Below, one piece after another: positions 23,012-30,845 of a stretch of 64,000 bases of DNA. Under the pieces are notes generated by a model. It made no database searches and was not told the origin of the DNA. It saw only the letters and a program-made list of their open reading frames with translations. The number at the start of each line of letters is the position of its first letter. Position 1 is the first letter of the stretch. Location: the NCBI GenBank assembly GCA_937907025.1, contig CALESJ010000044.1, positions 1-64,000 on the forward strand, in the 5' to 3' direction. The position numbers were made by a program, and so were the translations under genes. This stretch comes from an uncultured Faecalibacterium sp. GTDB taxonomy: Bacteria > Bacillota > Clostridia > Oscillospirales > Ruminococcaceae.

Positions 23012-23808
23012 AGAGAAAACTCAAACGGGGCTGGATGCTGACCCTGTGCGCGGCGGCCATCGTGCCGCTGGCAGCCATTCCGCTGGGCTGGTTCGCCCTG
23101 ACTGACGCCGCTCTGGTGGGCCAGACCCACCCCCAGAAGGCCCCGTACACCTCTGTCGTGCCCACCGGGGATGACTACTACCTGCTGCGCCAGCTGAACA
23201 CCCGGGTGGAACTGGCCCAGCGGAGTGCGAGCGGCCCGGTATACTCCGAAGAAGACGGCGTACAGGGAATGTATCTGTCCAGCGCTACCTATTCCGGCAG
23301 TATGAACTACGCCGACAGTGATATGGAAACCTACCGGGACGAGGTACTGAAAACGCTGGTGGACGGGGGCGTTCTGCCCCAGAGCTGGTACGACCAGGTG
23401 AAGGAAGAAATCGACTACTGGGCCGGTCCCACCTATTACAGCACCGACTCCCTGGGTTTTCTGCGCCTGAAAACCTATGTGGGGGAAAATTCCGGGATCT
23501 GCCTGCTGAATCTGGAGGTGGACAGCCGCACCGGCAAGGTGGTGGCCCTGTGGATCAGCGCCCTGCAGCGGCATGAGATCGACCCCGCCACCGCCCTGCC
23601 CGCCTGGGTGGAACTGAACGAACTGGACGGGCTGGGGGACTGGGCCGTGCCCACAGGCACCGATTATGAGCAGAGTGGCCTGTACAGCAAAAACGGACAG
23701 GCCCTGATGACCTGTGCCACCGGGGAGGATACCAACAGCGATTACGGGAACCTCCGGCAGTTCCTGAGCCTGCAGCTGGGCCCCTGTGATCTGGAGGTGA
23801 ACGGATGA
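23008..23808 (+). CDS. Membrane-anchored extracytoplasmic protein of unknown function
   Basis: A 266-residue protein I do not recognise. A strongly basic start (MKRKLKRGW) and a hydrophobic segment at about residues 10-33 suggest a signal anchor. The rest is hydrophilic with many Tyr and Asp residues and no Cys pair or catalytic motif; LEVDSRTGKVVALWI near residue 172 looks like a beta-hairpin of a PepSY/NTF2-like sheet. It overlaps the kinase by 4 bases (ATGA) and the next lipoprotein by 4 bases. The tight coupling suggests a sensor accessory or a direct target. Confidence 0.65.
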   Translation: MKRKLKRGWMLTLCAAAIVPLAAIPLGWFALTDAALVGQTHPQKAPYTSVVPTGDDYYLLRQLNTRVELAQRSASGPVYSEEDGVQGMYLSSATYSGSMNYADSDMETYRDEVLKTLVDGGVLPQSWYDQVKEEIDYWAGPTYYSTDSLGFLRLKTYVGENSGICLLNLEVDSRTGKVVALWISALQRHEIDPATALPAWVELNELDGLGDWAVPTGTDYEQSGLYSKNGQALMTCATGEDTNSDYGNLRQFLSLQLGPCDLEVNG

Positions 23809-25199
23809 AATACCTGCGCAGATTCTGGCCGGCCCTGCTGCTGGCCCTGCTTACCGCCTGCGGGGGTGCGTTGTCGGGAACAGCCACCCAGGAAACCGCT
23901 GCCACCGCCGAAACCGCCCCTGCCTGGACCATCGGCGAGATGCAGCCGCTGTACAGCGCCAACCAGGCAGGGTATTACCGGACCCAATACCGGCAATGGG
24001 AAGATGAATATGGCACGCACGCCTATAACCTGATCACCCGGGTGGACTATGATACGCTGGAAGAAAACGTGGTCTGCCGGAAACCGGGATGTGAACACGA
24101 CAGTCCCGACTGTCTGGCCTATGTCAATATCCAGAATGCCGACTTTTATGTGGCCGAAGAGGACGGGTCGCTGCTGATCTACCACCGGGTATGGTCGGAG
24201 GAGAACAGGGCAGATACGCTTGCCCAATATCAGGAAATTCTCAATGATCCCGCCCGGCTGGAAACGGAATATCCCGGAGAGGCGGGAAAAGCCTATGTGC
24301 AGGACTGCATCGACATACTGCAGCAGCCCAGCTATGTGGATCGCATCAGCGCTGATGGGTTGAGCCGGGAACGGCTGGTTTCCCTGCCGGAGGGCGTGAA
24401 CCCGGATCTTGTATGCCGGGATGAAAATGCCCTGTACGGGATCGTCTGGAACGGCAACCTGGACATATCCACCGTCAATTACGGGGTGCGCATCGGGCTG
24501 GACGGACAGGTGGATACCTTTAAAATCCCCGAACCGGAGTATACTACCCTGCTGGGCGGTTGGAACGGCAAACTGGTCCTGCGTCATGTCCGGAGCCCGG
24601 TGGATATCAATACCATGTACCTGTACGGCAACTATGACGGTTTTTACGCACTGGAAAAGGCTTCCACCCAGGACTGCTGGCTGTATGACCCCGCAACCGG
24701 AGAAGTGGATATGATCCGCCTGCCCGATGAGCGGGTCACACTGCTGTCGGTGGTGGGGGACCAGCTGCTGTACAGCCGCGACGAGATAAACCGGTATGCC
24801 CTGTGCAGCTACAACCTGGCAACGGGGGAAACCCATACCTATAACGAAGGCAGCAACCAGATCGCGAACGCGGCTCCGGTGCAGAATGTGGGCGGTACGC
24901 CCCATTTTGTGAGCAGCTATGAAAGCGGCAACAGCGTCATGGTGGAACTGTCCACCGGGCTCAGCTGGGACCAGGCTACGCTGGAAGAAATGACCGGCCT
25001 GTCCGGGCAGGGATACTTCGTCAGTGGTCCCCTGTGCGAAACCGCCGACGGCAGGCTGCTGCTGGAACTGTACAGCAACGGCAAGCGGAACCCGATTTAC
25101 ACCACCATCCCCAGCCCTGTCACCCCTGAAGAAAACGTGGCGGATGTGCAGGCCTCTTTGCAGGCGGTGCAGGAGTACGAGGAACAGGCGGAACCTTGA
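23805..25199 (+). CDS. Lipoprotein with Cys/His motif and probable beta-propeller
   Basis: A 464-residue lipoprotein. MKYLRRF, a hydrophobic core and LLTAC give lipid-modified Cys19. A short Thr/Ala linker precedes the body. Residues 91-103 carry C-x4-C-x-H-x4-C (VVCRKPGCEHDSPDC), a pattern I know from unstudied lipoproteins of Clostridia and a good metal-site candidate. The later sequence repeats beta-rich units with NLATGE, LYDPATGEVDMI and similar turns, suggesting a propeller. It is the last gene of the two-component operon. Base composition is slightly AT-richer than neighbours. Function unknown. Confidence 0.7.
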   Translation: MKYLRRFWPALLLALLTACGGALSGTATQETAATAETAPAWTIGEMQPLYSANQAGYYRTQYRQWEDEYGTHAYNLITRVDYDTLEENVVCRKPGCEHDSPDCLAYVNIQNADFYVAEEDGSLLIYHRVWSEENRADTLAQYQEILNDPARLETEYPGEAGKAYVQDCIDILQQPSYVDRISADGLSRERLVSLPEGVNPDLVCRDENALYGIVWNGNLDISTVNYGVRIGLDGQVDTFKIPEPEYTTLLGGWNGKLVLRHVRSPVDINTMYLYGNYDGFYALEKASTQDCWLYDPATGEVDMIRLPDERVTLLSVVGDQLLYSRDEINRYALCSYNLATGETHTYNEGSNQIANAAPVQNVGGTPHFVSSYESGNSVMVELSTGLSWDQATLEEMTGLSGQGYFVSGPLCETADGRLLLELYSNGKRNPIYTTIPSPVTPEENVADVQASLQAVQEYEEQAEP

Positions 25200-25225
25200 C
25201 GGGTGTACAGACCCGGTGCTATACT
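25196..25225 (+). promoter_or_regulatory. Promoter of the LD-carboxypeptidase gene
   Basis: TTGACG (25196-25201), an 18-base spacer and TATACT (25220-25225), starting within the stop codon of the lipoprotein gene. The inverted repeat CGGGT-GTACAG-ACCCG (25200-25215) lies in the spacer. Confidence 0.65.
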
Positions 25226-25245
25226 CAGCTCAATCATTCCCGGCA

Positions 25246-25275
25246 GGTCCCGGCGCAAGCCGGGACCGCTGCTTT
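25246..25275 (+). terminator. Hairpin with GCAA tetraloop in the leader
   Basis: GGTCCCGGC (25246-25254) and GCCGGGACC (25259-25267) form a 9-base stem capped by GCAA, followed by GCTGCTTTT. It may terminate the two-component operon, but it also lies downstream of the promoter of the next gene. Confidence 0.5.
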
Positions 25276-25290
25276 TCAGGAGGTGTTGTC

Positions 25291-26292
25291 ATGAAGGCCG
25301 CGGCCCTTCGCCCCGGAGATTGTATCGGGGTGTTTTCGTCCTCGTCCCCGGTTTCGGCCACCGTGCCGGTGCGGTATGACCGGGGAAAACACTACCTGCA
25401 GGACCATGGCTTCCCGGTGGAAGACGGCCTGCTGCGGGGAAAACAGGATTTTTACCGGTCCGGCTCCATCCGGGACCGGGCAGAAGAATTCAACCGCTTG
25501 CTCCGGGATGACCGGGTCAAGGTCCTGATGGCGGCCATCGGCGGTAACAACACCAACTCCATTCTGCCTTACATCGACTATGACTATCTGAAACAACACC
25601 CCAAAATCCTCATTGGCTACTCCGATACCACCGCCCTGCTGCTGGCTGTCTATGCCAGAACCGGCCTTGTAACCTTTTACGGCCCGGCCCTGGCTTCCTC
25701 CTTTGGAGAACTGCCGCCCTATGTAGACGAAACATTTGCCCATTTTGTGCGGATGCTGTCGGCAGGTCTGCCCCTGCCTTATACCTTCCCCATGCCGGAA
25801 CGCTGGACGGATGAATACCTGAACTGGGCCACCCAGGACCGTCCCAAGACCCCGCAGCCGAATGAGTGGGTCTGTGTGCAGCCCGGCCATTGCCGGGGCA
25901 GGCTGATCGGCGGCAACCTGAACACCATGGAGGGATTCTTCGGCACGCCCTACATGCCGGAGATTCGCCCCGGCGATATTCTTCTGCTGGAAGACTCCCT
26001 CAAGGATGCCTGCACCATTGAGCGGTCCTTTGCGCTGCTCAAGCTGGCGGGGGTGTTTGACCGGGTGGGCGGTATCGTGCTGGGCAAGCATGAAAAGTTC
26101 GATGACAACGGCACCGGCCGCACCCCGTGGGAGATTTTGCAGGAGGTGCTGGGCCCGGACAGCCACCTGCCCGTTCTGGCCCAGTTCGACTGCTGCCATA
26201 CCCACCCCATGCTCACCCTGCCCCTGGGGTGTGAGATGGAGCTGGATGCCTCCGCCAGGACCTTGCGTCTGCTGGAACCGCCCGTCTGCTGA
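25291..26292 (+). CDS. S66-family LD-carboxypeptidase
   Basis: A 333-residue serine peptidase of the LdcA/MccF family. The nucleophile is S111 in LIGYSDTTALL, with the preceding GGNNTNSILPYIDYD. The catalytic Glu is probably in LLLEDSLKDA and the His in DCCHTHPMLTLP. LdcA removes the last D-Ala from tetrapeptide stems during murein recycling; MccF cleaves microcin-type nucleotides. The lack of a signal peptide fits a cytoplasmic enzyme. AGGAGGTG lies before ATG 25291. Single-gene transcript. Confidence 0.87.
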   Translation: MKAAALRPGDCIGVFSSSSPVSATVPVRYDRGKHYLQDHGFPVEDGLLRGKQDFYRSGSIRDRAEEFNRLLRDDRVKVLMAAIGGNNTNSILPYIDYDYLKQHPKILIGYSDTTALLLAVYARTGLVTFYGPALASSFGELPPYVDETFAHFVRMLSAGLPLPYTFPMPERWTDEYLNWATQDRPKTPQPNEWVCVQPGHCRGRLIGGNLNTMEGFFGTPYMPEIRPGDILLLEDSLKDACTIERSFALLKLAGVFDRVGGIVLGKHEKFDDNGTGRTPWEILQEVLGPDSHLPVLAQFDCCHTHPMLTLPLGCEMELDASARTLRLLEPPVC

Positions 26293-26310
26293 ATCCTGCC
26301 CCCAAAAAAT

Positions 26311-26342
26311 CCGCCGCCGAGGCCGCTGCCCCGGCGGTTTTT
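26311..26342 (+). terminator. Probable terminator
   Basis: CCGCCG (26311-26316) pairs with CGGCGG (26332-26337), followed by five T; A's before the stem extend pairing. It lies 18 bases after the LD-carboxypeptidase stop. Confidence 0.6.
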
Positions 26343-26400
26343 GCGTTTATTAAGGGAAAAATCCCCAATGTTTTCCTTGTGTTCAAAATGACTTCACGGG

Positions 26401-26429
26401 TTGTTCATTTTTCGGGCGCATGCTATATT
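26401..26429 (+). promoter_or_regulatory. Promoter of ftsH
   Basis: TTGTTC (26401-26406), a 17-base spacer and TATATT (26424-26429) with an extended TGC element. Confidence 0.75.
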
Positions 26430-26471
26430 CATGGTCCAAAGGGCCATACCTGAAAGAGAGGATTGTTTTGT

Positions 26472-28355
26472 ATGCAGGAGACCAAGAAACCCCGTGACCC
26501 CAAAAAGTCTTTGTGGGTCAGTTATCTTGTGATCTTTCTCGTTGTGATCCTGTTCAACACCCTGGTATTCCCCATGATGCTGCGCGCCGGGGTGCAGCAG
26601 GTGGACTACGGCACCTTTTTGCAGATGCTGGAAGACGGCAAGCTGAACACCGTGCAGCTGGATGACGAAAAGATCTATTTCAGTGATAAAGAAAACAACA
26701 GTTACGAAACCAACGCCATCGCCCAGGACCTGAAACTGGTGGACCGGCTGGAAGAAGCCGGCGTCAAGTTTGACAAGGTCATCAACGACCCGGGCCCCAT
26801 CGATACCATCCTGAACATTGTCATTATGTTCCTGCCCATGATCCTGCTGGTCACTTGGATCAGCTTCATGATGCGCAAGCGGATGAACAATATGGGCGGA
26901 CCCAACGCCATGATGTTTGGCGGCGGCAAATCCGGCGCCAAGCAGTATGTGGTGGAGGAAGGCACCGCCATCAAGTTCGCCGATGTGGCCGGCGAGGACG
27001 AAGCCAAGGAAAGCCTGCAGGAGATTGTGGATTTCCTGCACAACCCCAAGAAATACGAATCCATCGGCGCCAAAATGCCCAAGGGCGTGCTGCTGGTAGG
27101 CCCTCCGGGTACCGGCAAGACCCTGCTGGCCCGTGCTGTGGCCGGCGAGGCGGGCGTGCCCTTCTTCAGCATCGCGGGCAGTGAGTTCGTGGAGATGTTC
27201 GTGGGCATGGGCGCCTCCAAGGTGCGCGACCTGTTCAAGCAGGCTGGCGAAAAAGCGCCATGCATCGTGTTTATTGATGAGATTGATACCATCGGCAAAA
27301 AGCGTGACGGTGCTTCCGGCATCGGCGGCAACGATGAGCGGGAGCAGACGCTGAACCAGCTGCTCACCGAGATGGACGGCTTCGACGCCACCAAGGGCGT
27401 CATCATTCTGGCCGCCACCAACCGCCCCGAATCCCTGGACCCAGCCCTGACCCGTCCCGGCCGTTTTGACCGCCGTGTGCCGGTGGAACTGCCCGACCTG
27501 AAAGGCCGTGAAGAGATTTTGCGCCTGCATGCCAAGAAGGTCAAACTGGGCCCCGACTGCGATTTCTCGGTGGTGGCCCGCATGACCTCCGGCGCTTCCG
27601 GCGCCGAGCTGGCCAACATCATCAACGAAGCCGCTCTGGGTGCGGTGCGCCACAACCGGCTGGCCGTCACCCAGTACGACCTGCAGGAGGCCGTGGATAC
27701 CATCCTGGCCGGTGCACAGAAGAAGAACCAGATCCTCAACGACAAGGAACGCAGCATTGTGGCGTACCATGAGGTGGGCCACGCGCTGGTGGCGGCCATC
27801 CAGACCAACAGCGCTCCGGTGCAGAAGATCACCATCGTGCCCCGTACCTCCGGCGCTCTGGGCTTCACCATGCAGGTGGAGCAGGGCGACCAGGTGCTCA
27901 TGAGCAAGGAACAGCTGCTGGCCAAGATCGCTACCTTTACCGGCGGCCGCGCCGCCGAGGAAGTGGTCTTCGGCTCGGTGACCACCGGTGCCTCCAACGA
28001 CATCGAGCAGGCCACCCGCCTGGCCCGGGCCATGGTCACCCGTTACGGTATGACCGACGACTTCGACATGGTGGCTCTGGAAACGGTGAACAACGCCTAT
28101 CTGGGCGGGGATTCCTCCCTGGCCTGCAGCGAAACCACCGCCGCCGACATCGACCGCCAGGTGGTGCAGATCGTGCGCACCCAGCACCAGAAGGCCCTGC
28201 AGATCCTGCGGGACAACCGCGGCAAGCTGGATGAGATCGCCCAGTACCTGTACGAAAAAGAAACCATCAGCGGTGAAGAATTCATGCGCATCCTGACCGC
28301 CGTGCCCCAGCTGCCGGCCGGGGAAAAGGGCGAACAGCCCGCGGCGCAGAACTGA
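26472..28355 (+). CDS. ftsH: ATP-dependent membrane metalloprotease FtsH
   Basis: A 627-residue membrane AAA+ protease degrading membrane and regulatory proteins. Membrane helices lie near residues 15-35 and 115-135 with an extracytoplasmic domain between. The Walker A box is G210 to T217 (GPPGTGKT), Walker B is CIVFIDEIDTIG, and the second region of homology contains TRPGRFDR. The zinc site is HEVGH at 433-437, with FTGGRAAEE and a downstream acidic ligand region. ATG 26472 is preceded by AGAGAGGA at good spacing; TTG 26463 is too close. Expressed alone between terminators. Confidence 0.96.
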   Translation: MQETKKPRDPKKSLWVSYLVIFLVVILFNTLVFPMMLRAGVQQVDYGTFLQMLEDGKLNTVQLDDEKIYFSDKENNSYETNAIAQDLKLVDRLEEAGVKFDKVINDPGPIDTILNIVIMFLPMILLVTWISFMMRKRMNNMGGPNAMMFGGGKSGAKQYVVEEGTAIKFADVAGEDEAKESLQEIVDFLHNPKKYESIGAKMPKGVLLVGPPGTGKTLLARAVAGEAGVPFFSIAGSEFVEMFVGMGASKVRDLFKQAGEKAPCIVFIDEIDTIGKKRDGASGIGGNDEREQTLNQLLTEMDGFDATKGVIILAATNRPESLDPALTRPGRFDRRVPVELPDLKGREEILRLHAKKVKLGPDCDFSVVARMTSGASGAELANIINEAALGAVRHNRLAVTQYDLQEAVDTILAGAQKKNQILNDKERSIVAYHEVGHALVAAIQTNSAPVQKITIVPRTSGALGFTMQVEQGDQVLMSKEQLLAKIATFTGGRAAEEVVFGSVTTGASNDIEQATRLARAMVTRYGMTDDFDMVALETVNNAYLGGDSSLACSETTAADIDRQVVQIVRTQHQKALQILRDNRGKLDEIAQYLYEKETISGEEFMRILTAVPQLPAGEKGEQPAAQN

Positions 28356-28380
28356 GCTTTCCCGTATCTGCTTCCATAAA

Positions 28381-28427
28381 AAAGGACCCCGCCCCGGAAG
28401 GTTTTTCCTTCCGGGGCGGGGCCTTTT
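28381..28427. terminator. Bidirectional terminator between ftsH and the rhodanese gene
   Basis: AAAGG-CCCCGCCCCGGAAGG pairs with CCTTCCGGGGCGGGG-CCTTT, with one bulged A, around a TTTTT loop, with T's on both strands. Confidence 0.92.
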
Positions 28428-28436
28428 TGCTGTGGG

Positions 28437-28766
28437 TCACTGGGCGCCGTGTTCCACGGGGCCGTTGTAATTCATGATGCCGCCGATGTTTTCCACATTG
28501 GTGAAGCCATGGGCTTTCATCCAGCTGGTGGCCTGCCCGCTGCGGGCGCCGCTGCGGCAGTACACGAAAATGGGGGTATCGGCTGCCGGCAGATCAATGC
28601 CCGGGGTATCCAGCAGGTGCAGGGGCAGGTTGCGGCTGCCGGGCAGATGCCCTGCGGCGTATTCCTCGGTGGTGCGCACATCCAGCAGCACGGCACCGGG
28701 GGTGGACTGAAAACGCTGAAAGCCTTCGTTGATATCCGAACGGCGGAACATATCGAAAATACTCAT
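28437..28766 (-). CDS. Rhodanese-like sulfurtransferase
   Basis: A 109-residue single-domain rhodanese, able to carry persulfide sulfur on its active-site Cys in the loop VYCRSGARSGQA. The fold markers LLDVRTTEEYAAGHLPGSRNLPL and the closing IGGIMNYNGPVE are present. The C-R-S-G-A-R loop matches thiosulfate:thiol sulfurtransferases. AAGGAAGG lies 6 bases before ATG 28766; there is no signal peptide. The minus-strand -10 is probably TATACT near 28840. The physiological partner is unknown. Confidence 0.9.
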   Translation of the reverse strand: MSIFDMFRRSDINEGFQRFQSTPGAVLLDVRTTEEYAAGHLPGSRNLPLHLLDTPGIDLPAADTPIFVYCRSGARSGQATSWMKAHGFTNVENIGGIMNYNGPVEHGAQ

Positions 28767-28872
28767 GACAAACCTTCCTTTTTGGTCAAGAGATGGCAAG
28801 GCCCGGCCCGGTATGGGTCGGAGCTTTCTGTATTAGTATACTACAAACGGGGCCGCAGTTCTGTGACTGTGT

Positions 28873-28911
28873 TACCAAAATTGGTACATTTGTTGGCGAA
28901 CATACCAAATT
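28873..28911. promoter_or_regulatory. Candidate operator upstream of the decarboxylase genes
   Basis: TACCAA-AA-TTGGTA (28873-28886) is a perfect 6-base inverted repeat; a second half site TACCAAATT follows at 28903-28911. Both lie upstream of the -35 at 28927, in an AT-rich gap between the rhodanese and decarboxylase genes. The protein that would bind is unknown. Confidence 0.4.
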
Positions 28912-28926
28912 TTTTAAAAAAAGTGC

Positions 28927-28955
28927 TACACAAACCGTGCGGAACGTGCTATAAT
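28927..28955 (+). promoter_or_regulatory. Promoter of the decarboxylase subunit genes
   Basis: TACACA (28927-28932), a 17-base spacer and a perfect TATAAT (28950-28955) with an extended TGC element. Confidence 0.7.
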
Positions 28956-29039
28956 ATTTCTAAATTGGCCGCGTCTGCGGCCACTGCCTGTACTTCGCGG
29001 GGATGACGCCGCGGTATGCTGCAAGGAGGAATCAAAACT

Positions 29040-29435
29040 ATGTCACACGTCGCGATGCTCGCCCTGGAATTCGGCGATGCGAATGTAGTTGTGACCAGCC
29101 TGGTGCTTGTGTTCGGCATGCTGGTCGCACTGTGCCTGATCATCACGCTGGAAGGCAAGATGATGGACCGGGCTGAAAACAAGCCTGCTGCGCCCAAACC
29201 TGCTGCGTCGGCGCCCGCGCCTGCCCGCAAGCCTGCGGTGCCTGCCCCTGCCGCTGCTCCGGCCGTGGAAGCCGGAATCCCCGCAGAGGTTGTGGCGGCC
29301 ATTGCCGCTGCCGTGGCCTGCACCGAAGGCGGTTCTGTGATCCGTGCCGTGCGCCGTGCGCCTGCCGCCGGTTCCCGTCGGGGTAACTGGGGCGATGCCG
29401 GTGTCGTGGCTAACACTACGCCGTTCATGGCATAA
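29040..29435 (+). CDS. Sodium-pump decarboxylase gamma subunit (OadG family)
   Basis: A 131-residue small membrane protein. One helix (about residues 16-40, VVTSLVLVFGMLVALCLIITL) is followed by a flexible Pro/Ala linker and a C-terminal segment (EVVAAIAAAVACTEGG, SVIRAVRRAP) typical of OadG/MmdD-like subunits, which hold the biotin-decarboxylase complex together at the membrane. AAGGAGG precedes ATG 29040. The beta subunit starts 17 bases downstream. The alpha carboxyltransferase and biotin-carrier genes are not in the window. Confidence 0.8.
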   Translation: MSHVAMLALEFGDANVVVTSLVLVFGMLVALCLIITLEGKMMDRAENKPAAPKPAASAPAPARKPAVPAPAAAPAVEAGIPAEVVAAIAAAVACTEGGSVIRAVRRAPAAGSRRGNWGDAGVVANTTPFMA

Positions 29436-29452
29436 GGGCAAAAGGTGATGAT

Positions 29453-30640
29453 ATGAGCATTATTCAAAACATTTCGGAAATTTTTGCCAATTCCGGCTGG
29501 GCCCAGATCTTTTTTGCGGAAGGCGGCTGGAAGTACGCCGTTATGCTGGTGGTGGCCTGCGTGCTGCTGTACCTGGCCATCGTCAAGCAGTTTGAACCGT
29601 TGCTGCTGCTGCCCATCGGCTTCGGCATGCTGATGACCAACCTCCCGCTGGACGGCCTGTTCCACATGGAGATCTTCCTGAACGAAACCAACCACATCAA
29701 CTGGGAGCTGCTGGGCAGTTCCGGCGGCATGGCCGACTACATATACCTGGGCGTCAAGTTGGGCATTTACCCGCCGCTGATCTTCCTGGGTATCGGCACC
29801 ATGACCGACTTTGAACCCCTGATCGCCCGTCCGTCCAGCCTGCTGCTGGGCGCTGCGGCTCAGCTGGGCATCTTCTTCACCTATATCGGCGCCAAGCTGC
29901 TGGGCTTCACCGGCCCCGAAGCTGCCTCCATCGGCATCATCGGCGGCGCCGACGGCCCCACCGCTATCTTCACCACCACCAAGCTGGCGCCCCATCTGCT
30001 GGGCTCCATCGCCGTGGCGGCCTACTGTTACATGGCTCTGGTCCCGGTCATTCAGCCGCCCATCATGCGCGCACTGACCACCGAGAAGGAACGCCAGATC
30101 ATCATGGAACCCCCGCGTCGGGTTTCCAAGACCGAAAAGATCATCTTCCCCATCATGGTCACCGTCATCGTCAGCCTGACCCTGCCTGATGCGGCCATCC
30201 TGGTGGGCTGCCTGATGATGGGCAACCTGATGAAGGAATCCGGCGTGGTCGAGCGTATCACCAAGACCGCCGGCAACGAACTGATGAACATCATCACCAT
30301 CTTCCTGGGCTTCAGCGTGGGTTGCACCACCAACGCTTCCACCTTCCTGAATGTCCAGACCGTGGAGATCATCATCCTGGGCGTTATCGCCTTCGGCGTC
30401 GGTACGGCCGGCGGCGTCCTGCTGGGCAAGGTCATGTGCGCCGTCACCCACGGCAAGATCAACCCGCTGATCGGTTCTGCCGGTGTTTCCGCCGTTCCCA
30501 TGGCCGCCCGTGTTTCCCAGAAGGTCGGCCAGGAATACAACCCCCGCAACTACCTGCTCATGCACGCCATGGGCCCCAACGTGGCCGGTGTTATCGGCTC
30601 CGCTGTTGCGGCCGGCATCCTGATCAACATGTTCAGCTGA
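29453..30640 (+). CDS. Sodium-pump decarboxylase beta subunit (OadB/GcdB/MmdB family)
   Basis: A 395-residue polytopic membrane protein that couples decarboxylation of carboxybiotin to Na+ export. About nine to eleven hydrophobic segments are visible. The hallmark GIIGGADGPTAIF carries the essential Asp, D167, and GFSVGCTTNASTFLN and MHAMGPNVAGVIGSAVAAG are the conserved C-terminal blocks. The usual substrate (oxaloacetate, methylmalonyl-CoA or glutaconyl-CoA) is set by the alpha subunit, absent here. AAAGGTGAT precedes ATG 29453. A strong terminator follows. Confidence 0.92.
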   Translation: MSIIQNISEIFANSGWAQIFFAEGGWKYAVMLVVACVLLYLAIVKQFEPLLLLPIGFGMLMTNLPLDGLFHMEIFLNETNHINWELLGSSGGMADYIYLGVKLGIYPPLIFLGIGTMTDFEPLIARPSSLLLGAAAQLGIFFTYIGAKLLGFTGPEAASIGIIGGADGPTAIFTTTKLAPHLLGSIAVAAYCYMALVPVIQPPIMRALTTEKERQIIMEPPRRVSKTEKIIFPIMVTVIVSLTLPDAAILVGCLMMGNLMKESGVVERITKTAGNELMNIITIFLGFSVGCTTNASTFLNVQTVEIIILGVIAFGVGTAGGVLLGKVMCAVTHGKINPLIGSAGVSAVPMAARVSQKVGQEYNPRNYLLMHAMGPNVAGVIGSAVAAGILINMFS

Positions 30641-30663
30641 TGCCCAACCTCGCATAAAAACAA

Positions 30664-30700
30664 CCCCCGCACTGCTTTTCCGGCAGTGCGGGGGCTTTTG
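30664..30700 (+). terminator. Rho-independent terminator
   Basis: A 12-base stem CCCCCGCACTGC/GCAGTGCGGGGG and then CTTTTG. It closes the decarboxylase genes. Confidence 0.9.
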
Positions 30701-30800
30701 TATGTCCGGCCGGAAAGACCTGGCACGGGAGCGGGGGAAAATCCGCTTTTTGACGGGTGTAAAATCCGCCCGTTCTCTTTCCTTTTATCTCTATACGGGG

Positions 30801-30806
30801 TATAAT
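30801..30806 (+). promoter_or_regulatory. -10 element of the polysaccharide cluster promoter
   Basis: A perfect TATAAT lies 40 bases before the GTG of the first glycosyltransferase. The -35 (TTTCCT at 30778) is poor, so an activator or an alternative element may be needed. Confidence 0.55.
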
Positions 30807-30845
30807 AGATAAAATGCCGAAATATACGGGTTGGAGGGGTTGACG

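Noticed and set aside
25246..25275. Riboswitch before the LD-carboxypeptidase gene
   Set aside because: Only one simple hairpin is present; the leader is about 60 bases long with no recognisable aptamer.
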